From Colwellia sp. 12G3 (lineage in GTDB: Bacteria; Pseudomonadota; Gammaproteobacteria; Enterobacterales; Alteromonadaceae): DNA of 64,000 nt. A model generated the notes under the pieces. The model searched no databases. It was not told the origin of the DNA and saw only the letters and a list, made by a program, of their open reading frames with translations. A program made the translations under genes and the position numbers. The stretch covers positions 62,001-126,000 of the forward strand of contig NZ_PJAQ01000065.1 of assembly GCF_002836775.1 (NCBI RefSeq). Direction: 5' to 3'. Positions 9,984 to 19,797 of the stretch are shown here, one piece after another. The number at the start of each line of letters is the position of its first letter. The first letter of the stretch is position 1.

Positions 9984-11712
9984 CTTCGTTCAACCAACTT
10001 TTAACTACTTGCGATGATAATTCTGGCTCATTCGCGACTAACGCTCGAACCGCTTTTAATACATCTTCATCTCGATGAAGATCAGGTAATTGTAAACTAC
10101 CATCAGGTGCAAAACCTACTGCACCCGCGTCAAAATCAGACGTCAGCATATCCATGGTTTCATCACCTAAATCGATATGGCCATCAAGTGATTTATCACC
10201 GTAATCATCAGGTGTTTGATCTGGGTAGATTAAACGTTTCAGCATAGGACGAACAACGGCTAAAATCAGAACTATAATAACCAAAGCACCCAATACTAAT
10301 TTAAGTACTTTAACAAACCAAGGTTGTTGCCAGATAGGTAACTCTACTACTACGCCAAAATCGGGACGATTAAAGGGTATAGTCACCACTTCTAAAACAT
10401 CACCACGCTGTAAATCAAAACCAATACTACCTTGTAAAAGACGACGGATACTAGCCGTTTCAACTGCAGAACGTGGAACTAAGCTTGCCGCTGGCGTATT
10501 GGCACCTCCTTCAATAGGCGCCGTTGCAACACCTGCGACATAATCAAGTGCTACAGATACACTAACACGTCTAACTACGCCCGCTTGCTGTTTAGTATGG
10601 CTAATAGCTTCATCAAGCTCATAATTTTTAGTCGATTCAGAATGCTTTCTGCTTGGCATGCTTTTCTTTTGTCCGCCAACTGCATTTTCAGGAATAAAAG
10701 ATTCAATGGGTGGCTGGTTTGTTAAGGCGCCAGGAATACCACCTAATGCGCCACCAATATTACTGGTTTCAACGCTCATTTCACTTCGCAACGCCGGTAA
10801 ATCTGAATTATAACGACGTTGTGTTTCTTCAACATTGGTAAAATCCATGGTGATATCAACTTGTGCGGTATAGTTTCCTAGACCTACAACAGGGATAAGA
10901 ATACTGTCGATTTTCTCCATGTATTCTTGTTCACGTTTTTGTTCAATCTCAAATTCTTTTCTTGAGCGAGAGGAGATAGAGTCCTGTGAGCCTGAATTAA
11001 GTAAACGACCATTTTGATCTGTCACTGTGACTCGATTAGGCGTTAAGCCTTGTACTGCCGAAGCAACAATATCAACGACGGCATCAACTTCTTCTTCCGA
11101 TAGCATTTTTCCGCGTTGCAGAGTAAGTACAACGGTCGCTGAAGGATTTTTTTCTCTACGGGCAAATATATTTTCACGAGGAATGGCCAGTAATACTTTA
11201 GCGCGACTTATGCTTTTTAATTGCTCTATTGTTTTAGCAATTTGTTGCTCTCTACCATATTTTAATCTTTCACGTTCAAGGCGTTGGCTAACACCAAAGC
11301 CCATATCTTTCATTAAAATGTCTTCACCTTGAGAAGGCTCATCTGTTAATCCCTCTCGAGCCAACAATAATTTGATATCTTGATATTCATCTGTAGGCAC
11401 TGAAATGGTGTTGTTTTCTTGACGATACTCCACTTGATTGGCATCAAGAAAGTCCATGGTGGTAATTAATTGCTTAGTGGGGAGTTTTGAGAGGAAGCGG
11501 TATTCCGGCTCATTAGCCAGCATAATAACAAATACGGCAATGGCTAAACAAATAGCCAAAGCAACCACTATGGTGATTTGTCGTAAAATATCCACATTAC
11601 CTAATGAGGCAGAGAATCCTGATTTTTGTTCTCCTATACCCGCATCATCAGCTTCGCTGGCGATCATATCACCACTGCGATCGGCTGTAACCATTGCGTT
11701 TGTATCAGACAC
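9976..11712 (-). CDS. fliF: Flagellar MS-ring protein FliF
   Basis: FliF forms the MS ring in the inner membrane, the platform for rotor and export gate. The 578-aa protein has an N-terminal membrane helix at about residues 46-67 (ITIVVALAICLAIAVFVIML), ring-building domains with FARREKNPSATVVLTLQRGK and VVDIVASAVQGLTPNRVTV, a second membrane helix at about 470-490 and a C-terminal FliG-binding tail (VRALVANEPELSSQVVKSWL). It overlaps fliG. Confidence 0.97.
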   Translation of the reverse strand: MSDTNAMVTADRSGDMIASEADDAGIGEQKSGFSASLGNVDILRQITIVVALAICLAIAVFVIMLANEPEYRFLSKLPTKQLITTMDFLDANQVEYRQENNTISVPTDEYQDIKLLLAREGLTDEPSQGEDILMKDMGFGVSQRLERERLKYGREQQIAKTIEQLKSISRAKVLLAIPRENIFARREKNPSATVVLTLQRGKMLSEEEVDAVVDIVASAVQGLTPNRVTVTDQNGRLLNSGSQDSISSRSRKEFEIEQKREQEYMEKIDSILIPVVGLGNYTAQVDITMDFTNVEETQRRYNSDLPALRSEMSVETSNIGGALGGIPGALTNQPPIESFIPENAVGGQKKSMPSRKHSESTKNYELDEAISHTKQQAGVVRRVSVSVALDYVAGVATAPIEGGANTPAASLVPRSAVETASIRRLLQGSIGFDLQRGDVLEVVTIPFNRPDFGVVVELPIWQQPWFVKVLKLVLGALVIIVLILAVVRPMLKRLIYPDQTPDDYGDKSLDGHIDLGDETMDMLTSDFDAGAVGFAPDGSLQLPDLHRDEDVLKAVRALVANEPELSSQVVKSWLNEDE

Positions 11713-11888
11713 TTTACTTCTCCGCTGTACTGTTTTTTAAATAAATTTTACAAAATAATTGATAAAAATTATTTCAATAGTCAGATTTAACTGTGGATAA
11801 ATCAATTATAACAAGGCACTTAATTGATGAATAGCTAGCCTATTCTGAAAGAGAATAACGCTGTCATAAGTGATTTAGACCAACTAAA

Positions 11889-12257
11889 TTATACTGGCAT
11901 ACTCATTATTTCTTTATAAGCTTCAACAAATTTATTTCTTATTTGCACGGTCGCATCCAAGGCAATACCTGACTTAGAAGAAGCAATCATGACTTCAGCA
12001 AGCGTTACATTACTGTCGCCCATTTCAAAAGCCCTCTTCTTGTCGCCAGACTCTTTCTGTAATTCATTAACGCTCTTAAGTGCGTCGGTAAGCATATCGC
12101 CAAAATTACTGGTAGATTCATTGATTTTACCAACACTATTACTGGCAGTACCGTTGATACCAATAGCGTCAACGTCAATTGCTGGCGGCTTATTACCCAT
12201 AGCTTGTAAAGACATGCTTTGCATTTGGCTATATAGAGAATTACTTTTGATATCCAT
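11889..12257 (-). CDS. fliE: Flagellar hook-basal body protein FliE
   Basis: FliE links the MS ring to the rod and is the first exported rod component. The 122-aa product has the family C-terminal half NFGDMLTDALKSVNELQKES and a final segment VQIRNKFVEAYKEIMSMPV. It is the first gene of the fliE-F-G-H-I-J unit, with a strong sigma-54-like site 54 nt upstream. Confidence 0.94.
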   Translation of the reverse strand: MDIKSNSLYSQMQSMSLQAMGNKPPAIDVDAIGINGTASNSVGKINESTSNFGDMLTDALKSVNELQKESGDKKRAFEMGDSNVTLAEVMIASSKSGIALDATVQIRNKFVEAYKEIMSMPV

Positions 12258-12310
12258 AGGGCGCTCACTTTTGTCAATTTTTTAACGTTAAACAAGATAT
12301 AACAGTGAGG

Positions 12311-12328
12311 TTGCAAACATAGTGCCAA
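12311..12328 (-). promoter_or_regulatory. Sigma-54 promoter of the fliE operon
   Basis: On the minus strand the sequence is TTGGCACTATGTTTGCAA, an essentially perfect match to TTGGCAC-N4/5-TTGCA, with GG and GC ten bases apart. It lies 54 nt before the fliE ATG, directly downstream of the regulator genes flrABC. In Vibrio this operon is activated by FlrC with sigma-54. Confidence 0.8.
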
Positions 12329-12476
12329 AAGAACCAATTTACGTTGTGAAGTGATCTAGAGAGGTTTAACTGAGGCTTGATTCCCCTTGAAAATATAGTT
12401 AACCGAGAAGTTAATCTACATTTTAGGGGGATGGAATCACGTTTTCAAAGTATCATTTATAATAACGGAAGGTTAA

Positions 12477-13817
12477 TTATGCTGGGATCTCGATACCTGA
12501 ATCACGCATTTTTGCAATTTTATAGCGTAGTGTCCGTGGGCTTATTCCTAAACGTTCGGCTACGTCTTTTCTACTGCCATGACAGGCTTGTAAGGTATCT
12601 AGAATAATTTGATGTTCTTGTAATTTAAGCTCACTGCCGAGTTTATCTTCACTAATAGTGTCTTTCTCTGCTTCTACGATCAATGCCGTATCAAAGTTTT
12701 CAATCAGTAAGTCTCCAGCATCGATGAGCTGGTCGGTATGTAAAATGAGTGCTCTTTGAATAACGTTGTCTAATTCACGCACATTACCAGGCCAATGGTA
12801 GGCATTAAGCTTACTGCGCGCTGCACCTGAAAACTCAGGAATAACATCGCCATTTTTTTGACAATGACGGGAAACTAAGTGTTGTGCTAACACAAGTATA
12901 TCATCAACTCGCTGGGCTAACGGTAACCAGGAAAGCGGAAAAACATTAAGGCGATAATAAAGGTCTTCTCGAAATACCCCATCATTTACCGCGCCTTTTA
13001 AATCTCGGTTACTGGTGGCAATAACACGGACATCAAGGCTTATCATTTTTCTTCCACCTAAACGTTCAACTTCACGCTCTTGTAATACCCGTAAAATTTT
13101 TGCCTGCAAACTCAAATCCATTTCGGTTATTTCATCAAGTAAAATAGTGCCACCTTGTGCTTGTTCAAACTTCCCTGGGCAGGCTTGTATTGCGCCAGTA
13201 AAAGCCCCTTTTTCATAGCCAAATAACGTTGCTTCAAGCATGTTTTCAGGAATTGCCGCGCAATTAATAGCGACAAAAGGCTGAGTACTACGCTTTGAAT
13301 GGTTGTGCACGTACTGCGCTAAGACTTCTTTACCTGAGCCACTTGGCCCAAGGATCATAACGGATGCATCAGTGCTAGCAACCTTTTTAGCCAAGGTAAG
13401 TAGTTCTAATGAGCGTTTATCTGCAACGATAGGATCATTTTTATTCACTATTTGTGGCGGAATATATTGGCTGACCATATTGAGCAGTACTTGAGGCGCG
13501 AAAGGCTTAGCAATATAGTTACACGCACCATCTTTCATAGCTTGTACCGCATCATTTATGGTGCCATAAGCAGTCATCAATAATACCGGTAAATTAGCAT
13601 GCTGACTTTTAATACTTTTTAGTAAAGATAAACCACTCATGCCACCCATTTGTACATCACTGATGACAATATCCACCTGATGGTTTTTTAACGCTAACAA
13701 AGCAGCCTCGCCAGAGTCAGCTTCAATGCAGTGATAATCAGCTAATGAAAGTGTATCCACCAGCGCTTCGCGCAACCCGGCATCATCTTCCACAACGAGA
13801 ATTTTATGTTCAGTCAT
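12477..13817 (-). CDS. flrC: Sigma-54-dependent flagellar response regulator FlrC
   Basis: FlrC activates the middle flagellar genes after phosphorylation by FlrB. The 446-aa protein has a receiver domain (1-115) with phospho-acceptor Asp54 in VISDVQMGGM, an AAA+ domain (about 135-360) with Walker A GPSGSGKE and the sigma-54 contact loop in GYEKGAFTGAIQ, and a Fis-type helix-turn-helix at the end (RKDVAERLGISPRTLRYKI). Its start overlaps the end of flrB by 8 nt. Confidence 0.94.
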   Translation of the reverse strand: MTEHKILVVEDDAGLREALVDTLSLADYHCIEADSGEAALLALKNHQVDIVISDVQMGGMSGLSLLKSIKSQHANLPVLLMTAYGTINDAVQAMKDGACNYIAKPFAPQVLLNMVSQYIPPQIVNKNDPIVADKRSLELLTLAKKVASTDASVMILGPSGSGKEVLAQYVHNHSKRSTQPFVAINCAAIPENMLEATLFGYEKGAFTGAIQACPGKFEQAQGGTILLDEITEMDLSLQAKILRVLQEREVERLGGRKMISLDVRVIATSNRDLKGAVNDGVFREDLYYRLNVFPLSWLPLAQRVDDILVLAQHLVSRHCQKNGDVIPEFSGAARSKLNAYHWPGNVRELDNVIQRALILHTDQLIDAGDLLIENFDTALIVEAEKDTISEDKLGSELKLQEHQIILDTLQACHGSRKDVAERLGISPRTLRYKIAKMRDSGIEIPA

Positions 13818-15120
13818 GAGTTTCTCCTACTGGACTACTATTCATTACGTTACCTTGCTGTAGCAAAGGTAACTTAATAACAAAGTGCGCACCTGTATTT
13901 CCGTTCGTATTAGTTTCGTTAAGTAGACTCACCTCACCTTGATGTGCGCCAACTACCGATTTAACAACCGCTAAACCAAGACCAGTTCCCTTACTGCTTG
14001 AGGTATAGAAAGGCTGAAAAATTTTATCGCTAATATTAACGTCAATACCAGGGCCATTGTCTTTAAGACTTAAATATAGATAGTTAGCTTGGCTATATAC
14101 TTGAATATTTATCAACGGGTCTATCACATTATGAGTACTCAACGCTTGTAATGAGTTATGTAATAAGTTTTGAATTGCCCCTGTTAAAGCATTTTTATTA
14201 CCTAATATATAAAGATCATCGTCCGGTAATTGTACTTTTACCTGCACAGTAGCTTTGTCTAGCATTGCATCCATTGAGCTAACCGCATCATTAATGAGTT
14301 CACCTACCTTTACAGGAGCAACCACTTGCTCTGTACCACTCTTAGAAAATAACAGCATATCGTTCACTTGCTGCTCTAAGTCATGTAAGCGATCATTTAA
14401 TTTTCCTTGAAATTTTAACCGTGAAGTTTCTGCTAGTTTATTCGATGCTAAGTTTTCGCTATATAAAATGGCGGCAGATAAAGGAGTACGTATTTGATGA
14501 GCCAGTGTTGATACCATTTTACCTAACGACGAAAGACGCTGCATTTGCGCTAATTTATCTTGCAGTAAACGGGTTTCTGTTAGATCAGTTATCATAATTA
14601 ACTGACCGGGTTGCGATCCTAAGCTAGTAATCTCTAACTTTACTCGGCGACCATCTTTAAGTGATATCTCATGCCAATCGTCTTCTCGTGGATTAAATGA
14701 TCGGGCAATAACATTAAACCAAGGTTGGCCAAGAATAGGCTCATCAAGTAATCGTCTAGCGACTTGGTTTATTTTTACCACAATACCATTACCATCAAGC
14801 ATAACTAAGCCTGTAGGCATCACTTCTATTAGCTGGTCTGCTAATAAATTAGCACTGAGGGGCTGTTTTTGTGACGTTGAGCTATGACAATGATTAGTAC
14901 TGGCAATTGAACGAGGGAAAAAATTATCCGTTGTACTTTGAGTAGCTTGTGCTCTCAGTGCTGCTAATTCACCAGGAAAAGCTTCATGCTCAAGAAAAGA
15001 AGGCTTACTTGCCCCGACCACATTCATTGAATGAAACGCGGCATTAACGCTTGCTTCCCTTGCTAAAGGCATAATGCTAGGGATTACTGCAGGGTTTGCT
15101 TGTGCCATAACTTGTGCCAT
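13810..15120 (-). CDS. flrB: Flagellar sensor histidine kinase FlrB
   Basis: FlrB phosphorylates FlrC. The 436-aa protein has no membrane helix, so it is cytoplasmic; a PAS-like domain (about 90-180) precedes the HisKA segment with the phospho-histidine in STLAHQIRTPLSAAILYSEN, and the ATPase domain has an N box (AIQNLLHNSLQAL), DNGPGID and GTGLGLAVVKS. It overlaps flrC by 8 nt. The first ATG (MAQVMAQ) and the ATG at codon 5 are both possible starts. Confidence 0.93.
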   Translation of the reverse strand: MAQVMAQANPAVIPSIMPLAREASVNAAFHSMNVVGASKPSFLEHEAFPGELAALRAQATQSTTDNFFPRSIASTNHCHSSTSQKQPLSANLLADQLIEVMPTGLVMLDGNGIVVKINQVARRLLDEPILGQPWFNVIARSFNPREDDWHEISLKDGRRVKLEITSLGSQPGQLIMITDLTETRLLQDKLAQMQRLSSLGKMVSTLAHQIRTPLSAAILYSENLASNKLAETSRLKFQGKLNDRLHDLEQQVNDMLLFSKSGTEQVVAPVKVGELINDAVSSMDAMLDKATVQVKVQLPDDDLYILGNKNALTGAIQNLLHNSLQALSTHNVIDPLINIQVYSQANYLYLSLKDNGPGIDVNISDKIFQPFYTSSSKGTGLGLAVVKSVVGAHQGEVSLLNETNTNGNTGAHFVIKLPLLQQGNVMNSSPVGETHD

Positions 15121-15272
15121 ACATAGGTACTCAATAAAACTATCTAGTACCTATAAAGCATTTACTATGCCATTATTTTATTCTTATAATTCAATACAAT
15201 AAAAACAAAAAAAACACATTCCGTTAATATTCACTGTCAATCTATTGACTTTCACCATTGATCTTGGCCAAG

Positions 15273-16787
15273 TTATTCACTTGGTTTATTCAACTCATAT
15301 TTACGCATTTTTTCAACTAACGTTGTTCTCCGCATGCCCAGTGTTTCGGCCGCACGGGCAACCACATAATCATGCTTACTTAACGATTGTTTAATTAACG
15401 ACACTTCAAGATCAGCCAAATGCTCTTTTAGGTTTAAACCATCACTGGGTAATAAAGTTGCATTGGTAGTGTTTTGCACGTCATTAATATCACTTTCAAC
15501 AGTTACCCCATCTTCCGCATCATAGTCGCTGTCGTCATCGTCATAATCAAAACCAGAGAAAAGCTCATTAATAACATCTTGCTCTTGTAACTCTTCTGGG
15601 TATTCGGGGTTATAAGCTTGTACATCTATATGCTGATATTTATAAGGTAACTCTGCAACATCAACAATTTGATCACCGTACATAATTAACATACGTTCAA
15701 TCAAGTTTGATAGTTCTCGAACATTACCTGCCCAAGGATGTTCCATCAATGACTCAATAGCTTTTTCAGTAAAGCGAACTGTTTTATTTTGTTCAACTTC
15801 AAAGCGAGTAAGTAATTCTTTTAGCAGTAGTGGAATGTCTTCTTTTCGGTCACGTAACGCTGGAGTCTCTATTGGGAATACATTCAAACGATAGAATAAA
15901 TCCTCTCTAAAGCTGCCCTCTTTGATCATTTCTTCTAAATCTTGATGCGTAGCAGCAACAATACGCACATCAGCTTTAATACTTTTACTGCCTCCTACGC
16001 GTTCAAAAGTTCGCTCTTGTAGAACACGTAACAATTTTACTTGCATAGGTTGTGGCATATCACCAATTTCATCTAGAAATAACGTACCACCTTCAGCTAA
16101 TTCAAAACGACCTTTACGGGTAGAAATAGCGCCAGTGAATGCACCTTTTTCATGACCAAACAATTCACTTTCAAGTAACTCAGCGGGAATAGCACCACAA
16201 TTAATAGGTACAAAAGCTTCTTTTGCCCGATCAGATAAATTATGAATATTCCGTGCAACCACTTCTTTACCTGTGCCTGATTCACCAAGCACAAGCACAC
16301 TGGCGGGTGTTTTCGCAACTTGCTCAATTAAAAATCGAACTTGTGCCATCGGTTCACTACTGCCAACCAATGAACGAAATAAAGCACTCGAGTTAAGTTT
16401 AGAGCCATTACGCGGTAATTTATTATGGTATTGATGGCAGTGATGAATTAGCTCTGTCAGTTGAGCATAATTGAGTGGAGCAGAAAGAGTACCGATAACA
16501 TTAACATAAGCGGCTAATAAATTGGCATCAAGCACATCATGCAGAATAAATGGCACGCTCGGATTAGCTTTAATTAGGCTTGCACATTCCGCACTGACAT
16601 TACCCGTTAAAATAACCGTAAGTATATGGCTTCTATCGGCTAATTTTTCAGTAGCTTCTTCTTGTGGGCAATGAATAAAGTGCTCACCAACAAAGGCAAG
16701 TACGGTACTCAATTGATGACCTCTGGCGGCATCATTATCAACCACTAAAATTTGCTTATGCCCTGTTAATACTACCGTATCATTCAT
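15273..16787 (-). CDS. flrA: Flagellar master regulator FlrA (FleQ family)
   Basis: FlrA is the top sigma-54 activator of the polar flagellar hierarchy. The 504-aa protein has an N-terminal receiver-like domain with atypical sequence (1-115), an AAA+ domain with Walker A GESGTGKEVVARNIH and GAFTGA (GHEKGAFTGAIST), an acidic linker (about 400-440) and a C-terminal helix-turn-helix (AAETLGMRRTTLVEKM). The LFRS motif at residues 136-139 matches the region where FleQ-family members bind cyclic di-GMP, so repression of motility by that signal is inferred. It is separated from flrB by 152 nt and divergent from the protease flagellin. Confidence 0.93.
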   Translation of the reverse strand: MNDTVVLTGHKQILVVDNDAARGHQLSTVLAFVGEHFIHCPQEEATEKLADRSHILTVILTGNVSAECASLIKANPSVPFILHDVLDANLLAAYVNVIGTLSAPLNYAQLTELIHHCHQYHNKLPRNGSKLNSSALFRSLVGSSEPMAQVRFLIEQVAKTPASVLVLGESGTGKEVVARNIHNLSDRAKEAFVPINCGAIPAELLESELFGHEKGAFTGAISTRKGRFELAEGGTLFLDEIGDMPQPMQVKLLRVLQERTFERVGGSKSIKADVRIVAATHQDLEEMIKEGSFREDLFYRLNVFPIETPALRDRKEDIPLLLKELLTRFEVEQNKTVRFTEKAIESLMEHPWAGNVRELSNLIERMLIMYGDQIVDVAELPYKYQHIDVQAYNPEYPEELQEQDVINELFSGFDYDDDDSDYDAEDGVTVESDINDVQNTTNATLLPSDGLNLKEHLADLEVSLIKQSLSKHDYVVARAAETLGMRRTTLVEKMRKYELNKPSE

Positions 16788-16966
16788 AACTGACTCTTTG
16801 CTGCTAATGCTAACATGCTATTTTTAATATTGTTTTATAGCTTGAAAGTCAATTTTAGACATTAATATAATTTAAGCAACAATAAATTGACGCATAGTCG
16901 TCATTTATTTGTCATTGTTCATAAAGAATCAAAATATCTATTGTTGAAAATTCACACAAATTAGAC

Positions 16967-16993
16967 TCAAGAAATAAAATGATCTGCCGATAT
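16967..16993 (+). promoter_or_regulatory. Sigma-28 (FliA) promoter of the protease flagellin
   Basis: TCAAGAAA, eleven bases, then GCCGATAT (16986-16993). The spacing is exactly that of the FliA consensus TAAAGTTT-N11-GCCGATAA, with a good -10. It lies 62 nt before the 17056 start and supports late-class expression together with filament genes. Confidence 0.6.
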
Positions 16994-17055
16994 ACAACTA
17001 TTACAGCTAATTATTTCGCCTTATTAAAGTCAAAGACTAATGACGTGATGCTTAT

Positions 17056-18819
17056 ATGAATACAATAAATACCAATGTAACAAGCTTATTTCTGCAGAGA
17101 CAACTTACAGATAACACTAACAAGTTATCTGTGACTTTTGCACGCTTGTCATCTGGTATGCGTATTAACTCTGCTGCGGATGATGCAGCAGGCTTACAAA
17201 TATCGAATAGACTGACTTCGCAAGTTAATGGTTTAGCGGTTGCCCAACGAAATGCTAATGACGGTATTTCAATTGCCCAAACTGCTGAGGGTGCGTTAAC
17301 TGAATCAACTAATATATTGTTTAGAATGCGAGATTTATCATTACAAGCCAGTAACGGTTCACTATCTACAGAAGATAAATCAGCCCTTAATAAAGAATCA
17401 GAGCAATTAAAACTTGAACTAGACCGAATAAATAGCACCACATCCTTTGGCGGCAACCAACTTTTCGAACAAACAGATTCGATAGCTTCAGGGAGTGGAT
17501 CCGAAGCGGAAAGAAATATATTACAAATTCTACAAAGTGGTGTATTAGCTGAGTCAGAAGATATTATTCAAAGTGTTTTAGGGCTTACAGGAGACGGTTC
17601 AAAATTTAAAATTGACTTGGAAAATGTTGACGGTGCTGGAGGAAAGTTAGCCTCTGTTTCATTTCTATCAACAAACCCTGGTACTAACTTAGTGATGACC
17701 ATTGACCTAGATGATTTTTCAACCCTTGATGCAAGTAAAACTAAGCAATTAAAGTCCACTTTACTACATGAAATGACCCATGCAGTGATGGCAAATAACA
17801 TGGATCTAACAACTGTTCCTTTATGGTTTGTTGAAGGAACCGCTGAAGCGATCAGTGGTGCTGATAGTCGTGTTGCTGGGGATATTAGCAGTTATGGCGT
17901 TGCTGCAATAAAAACAGAGTTAAATGGTATATTTGGTAGTAATAGCCCCCCTCTTGTATCTGGCATTGATGTGGCAGGTGTCTATTCTGGTGGTTATATA
18001 GCCATGCGCTACTTAGAAGACCAAATAGGTGAAGCGGGTATTCAAAGTATTATGACAAGCTTGTCTGGTGGGTCCACTTTTGATGCGGCTCTTGCTGCCC
18101 AAGGTACATTTGCCAGTAACGCAGCTTTACAAACTGCATTAACTGATCCTATGACTACCGTTTTTGAAGATTTCATTACATCAAACATAAATACAGCTAA
18201 TGCTGATAATGGTGCTTTTGGCGGTTTAGACGCTGCTGGAGGAGCTAGTAGAGAAGAAACTATTGTTGGTGCTAATGGCGCAGAGACAACAGCAAACTTT
18301 AGTGCTTTTTTTGTTAGTGGTGATGATGATACCGACCAAACTGATTTTGATTCTAGCAATGCTAACTGGGATCCCACAATATTTAATGAAGTGTCTCTTG
18401 CTAATTACAGTACAGCCTTTACTTTATCAGGTACAAAAACTGACTTTCAAATAGGCGCTAACGCTAATGAAACCATCGATTTAGAGGTAGCAGGCTTTTC
18501 AAGTAAGAATATGGGGTTAGCCAATGTAGATTTAGTGTCTGATTCACAGTTAGCGATAAAACAAATTGATGATGCTTTACAATACATTGATAATCAGCGT
18601 TCTAGTTTAGGTGCTTTTATGAATAGACTAGAGCACACCATATCAAATTTAAGTAATATCAGTGAAAATGTCTCAGCTAGTCGTTCTCGCATTCAAGACA
18701 CTGATTTTGCGACAGAAACAGCCCAATTAACATCTCTGCAAATTAAGCAACAAGCAACAACTGCATTAATGGCTCAAAGTAATATTGCAGCGGAATCAAT
18801 ATTAAAATTATTGGGTTAA
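17056..18819 (+). CDS. Flagellinolysin: flagellin with an inserted zinc metallopeptidase domain
   Basis: The 587-aa protein has the ordinary flagellin ends: D0/D1 at about 1-140 ([20 protein letters not shown] and [10 protein letters not shown]) and at about 470-587 ([15 protein letters not shown], then [20 protein letters not shown]). Between them, at about 150-400, the usual surface domain is replaced by a gluzincin-type peptidase. It has the zinc motif HEMTH (H238, catalytic E239, H242) and a downstream WFVEGTAEA with E260 as probable third ligand, an arrangement resembling bacterial collagenases (M9). This matches the flagellinolysin family, in which filaments carry proteolytic activity. 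All catalytic residues are intact. The gene stands alone, divergent from flrA, with its own FliA-like promoter. The substrate cannot be read from sequence. Confidence 0.9.
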   Translation: MNTINTNVTSLFLQRQLTDNTNKLSVTFARLSSGMRINSAADDAAGLQISNRLTSQVNGLAVAQRNANDGISIAQTAEGALTESTNILFRMRDLSLQASNGSLSTEDKSALNKESEQLKLELDRINSTTSFGGNQLFEQTDSIASGSGSEAERNILQILQSGVLAESEDIIQSVLGLTGDGSKFKIDLENVDGAGGKLASVSFLSTNPGTNLVMTIDLDDFSTLDASKTKQLKSTLLHEMTHAVMANNMDLTTVPLWFVEGTAEAISGADSRVAGDISSYGVAAIKTELNGIFGSNSPPLVSGIDVAGVYSGGYIAMRYLEDQIGEAGIQSIMTSLSGGSTFDAALAAQGTFASNAALQTALTDPMTTVFEDFITSNINTANADNGAFGGLDAAGGASREETIVGANGAETTANFSAFFVSGDDDTDQTDFDSSNANWDPTIFNEVSLANYSTAFTLSGTKTDFQIGANANETIDLEVAGFSSKNMGLANVDLVSDSQLAIKQIDDALQYIDNQRSSLGAFMNRLEHTISNLSNISENVSASRSRIQDTDFATETAQLTSLQIKQQATTALMAQSNIAAESILKLLG

Positions 18820-18835
18820 GTTGCACTATCAAAAA

Positions 18836-18927
18836 GTTGACGCCTTCTTTAATAAAGACTTGAAAAACTCAACATTGAAAAACAAAGTGTTAATTATCAA
18901 TCAATTACACCAAAAAAAAGCGTCAAC
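18836..18927 (+). repeat. Distant inverted repeat after the protease flagellin
   Basis: GTTGACGC (18836-18843) and GCGTCAAC (18920-18927) are exact complements bracketing about 76 nt of AT-rich sequence just after the flagellin stop. It could close a long 3' structure acting as a terminator or transcript protector, but there is no clear U-tract; low certainty. Confidence 0.3.
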
Positions 18928-18934
18928 CTCACTA

Positions 18935-18951
18935 TTGGCATAAAAAAAGCA
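18935..18951 (+). promoter_or_regulatory. Sigma-54-like promoter before the 19006 gene
   Basis: TTGGCATAAAAAAAGCA has GG and GC ten bases apart as in -24/-12 promoters and a good TTGGCA block. It lies about 55 nt before the ATG of the small gene at 19006, which would place that gene in the FlrA/FlrC-controlled class. Motif match only. Confidence 0.5.
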
Positions 18952-19005
18952 TAGTCATAATTAGTATTATTTTTAACCCGGTTTTAGTAATAGTAGGATA
19001 ATGAG

Positions 19006-19290
19006 ATGTTGATCATAAATGGCACTGCTGAATTAATGCAAGATAATCAAGAGTTCACCAAAGGGACTCGACATGAATTTAATATGTTCTCAAGAGAAAT
19101 GCCTTTTGAACAACAAGTTACACAAATAGAAGCATATTTAGTAAAACGTGGCTGGGATAATATTGAAGTATTAAGTAATGGTGTCATCGAAGATGCAAAA
19201 GAGATTACTCACAACATTTTACAACAAGCTTTTGAAAAAGCTAAAAAAGAAGGCTTTGCGGTCACTGTTAATAATCAACCGTTAACTTAG
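19006..19290 (+). CDS. Small uncharacterised protein of the flagellar locus
   Basis: I do not recognise this 94-aa protein. It is soluble, without signal or membrane segment, mildly acidic, with a predicted helical middle (FEQQVTQIEAYLVKRGWDNI) and C-terminal half (LQQAFEKAKKEGFAVTVNNQ). The ATG follows the purine-rich TAGGATAATGAG. It is preceded by a sigma-54-like site and followed at 108 nt by fliS, so a role in filament assembly or its control is possible from context only. Reading frame, ribosome site and position make it a convincing gene. Confidence 0.7.
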   Translation: MLIINGTAELMQDNQEFTKGTRHEFNMFSREMPFEQQVTQIEAYLVKRGWDNIEVLSNGVIEDAKEITHNILQQAFEKAKKEGFAVTVNNQPLT

Positions 19291-19398
19291 TTAATATAAG
19301 CTGCCACATATCTAAGCTAAGACTAAGTTATCACTAAGACTATTGTTTCAATTCTAGAAGTTTTCTATACTTAATTTATAGCTAACGCGGAGGTGTCT

Positions 19399-19797
19399 AT
19401 GACACATGCATCACTTAAAAAATACCACCAAACAAATAAAAGCACTGCCCAGCAGGCTTCTCCTTATCAGTTAGTAGCGATGTTATTTCAAAAACTATTA
19501 GGAAATATCGCGACCGCTAAAGGAGCTATTTCACAAAATAATTTCGATAAAAAAGGCACCGAGCTATCTAATGCTATTGCTATTATTGGTGTTTTAGAAG
19601 GCTCTCTCGACTTTAAACAAGGCGGTGAAGTTTCAGAAAATTTAGCATCACTTTATAAGTTTTGTTCAGAGCAGCTATTAGTTGCCAGTACTAACAATGA
19701 CCCAGACAAGCTAGAGGAAGTTATCCAAATTCTATTACCAATAAAAGCAGGTTGGGATTCAATCCCCTTAGAAAATCAAAATCAGGTGAGCTTTTAG
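19399..19797 (+). CDS. fliS: Flagellin export chaperone FliS
   Basis: FliS binds the C-terminus of flagellin in the cytoplasm and prevents premature polymerisation. The 132-aa product has the family pattern SPYQLVAMLFQKLLGNIATA near the start, a conserved NAIAIIGVLEGSLDF helix, and SLYKFCSEQLLVAS in the fourth helix. The ATG at 19399 follows GGAGG at 19389-19393 with a 5-nt spacer, so it is preferred over the in-frame GTG six bases upstream. The stop codon overlaps the start of the next gene. Confidence 0.92.
   Translation: MTHASLKKYHQTNKSTAQQASPYQLVAMLFQKLLGNIATAKGAISQNNFDKKGTELSNAIAIIGVLEGSLDFKQGGEVSENLASLYKFCSEQLLVASTNNDPDKLEEVIQILLPIKAGWDSIPLENQNQVSF

Noticed and set aside
17052..17456. 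134-codon minus-strand frame over the start of the protease flagellin
   Set aside because: Antisense shadow of the strongly conserved flagellin D0/D1 region.
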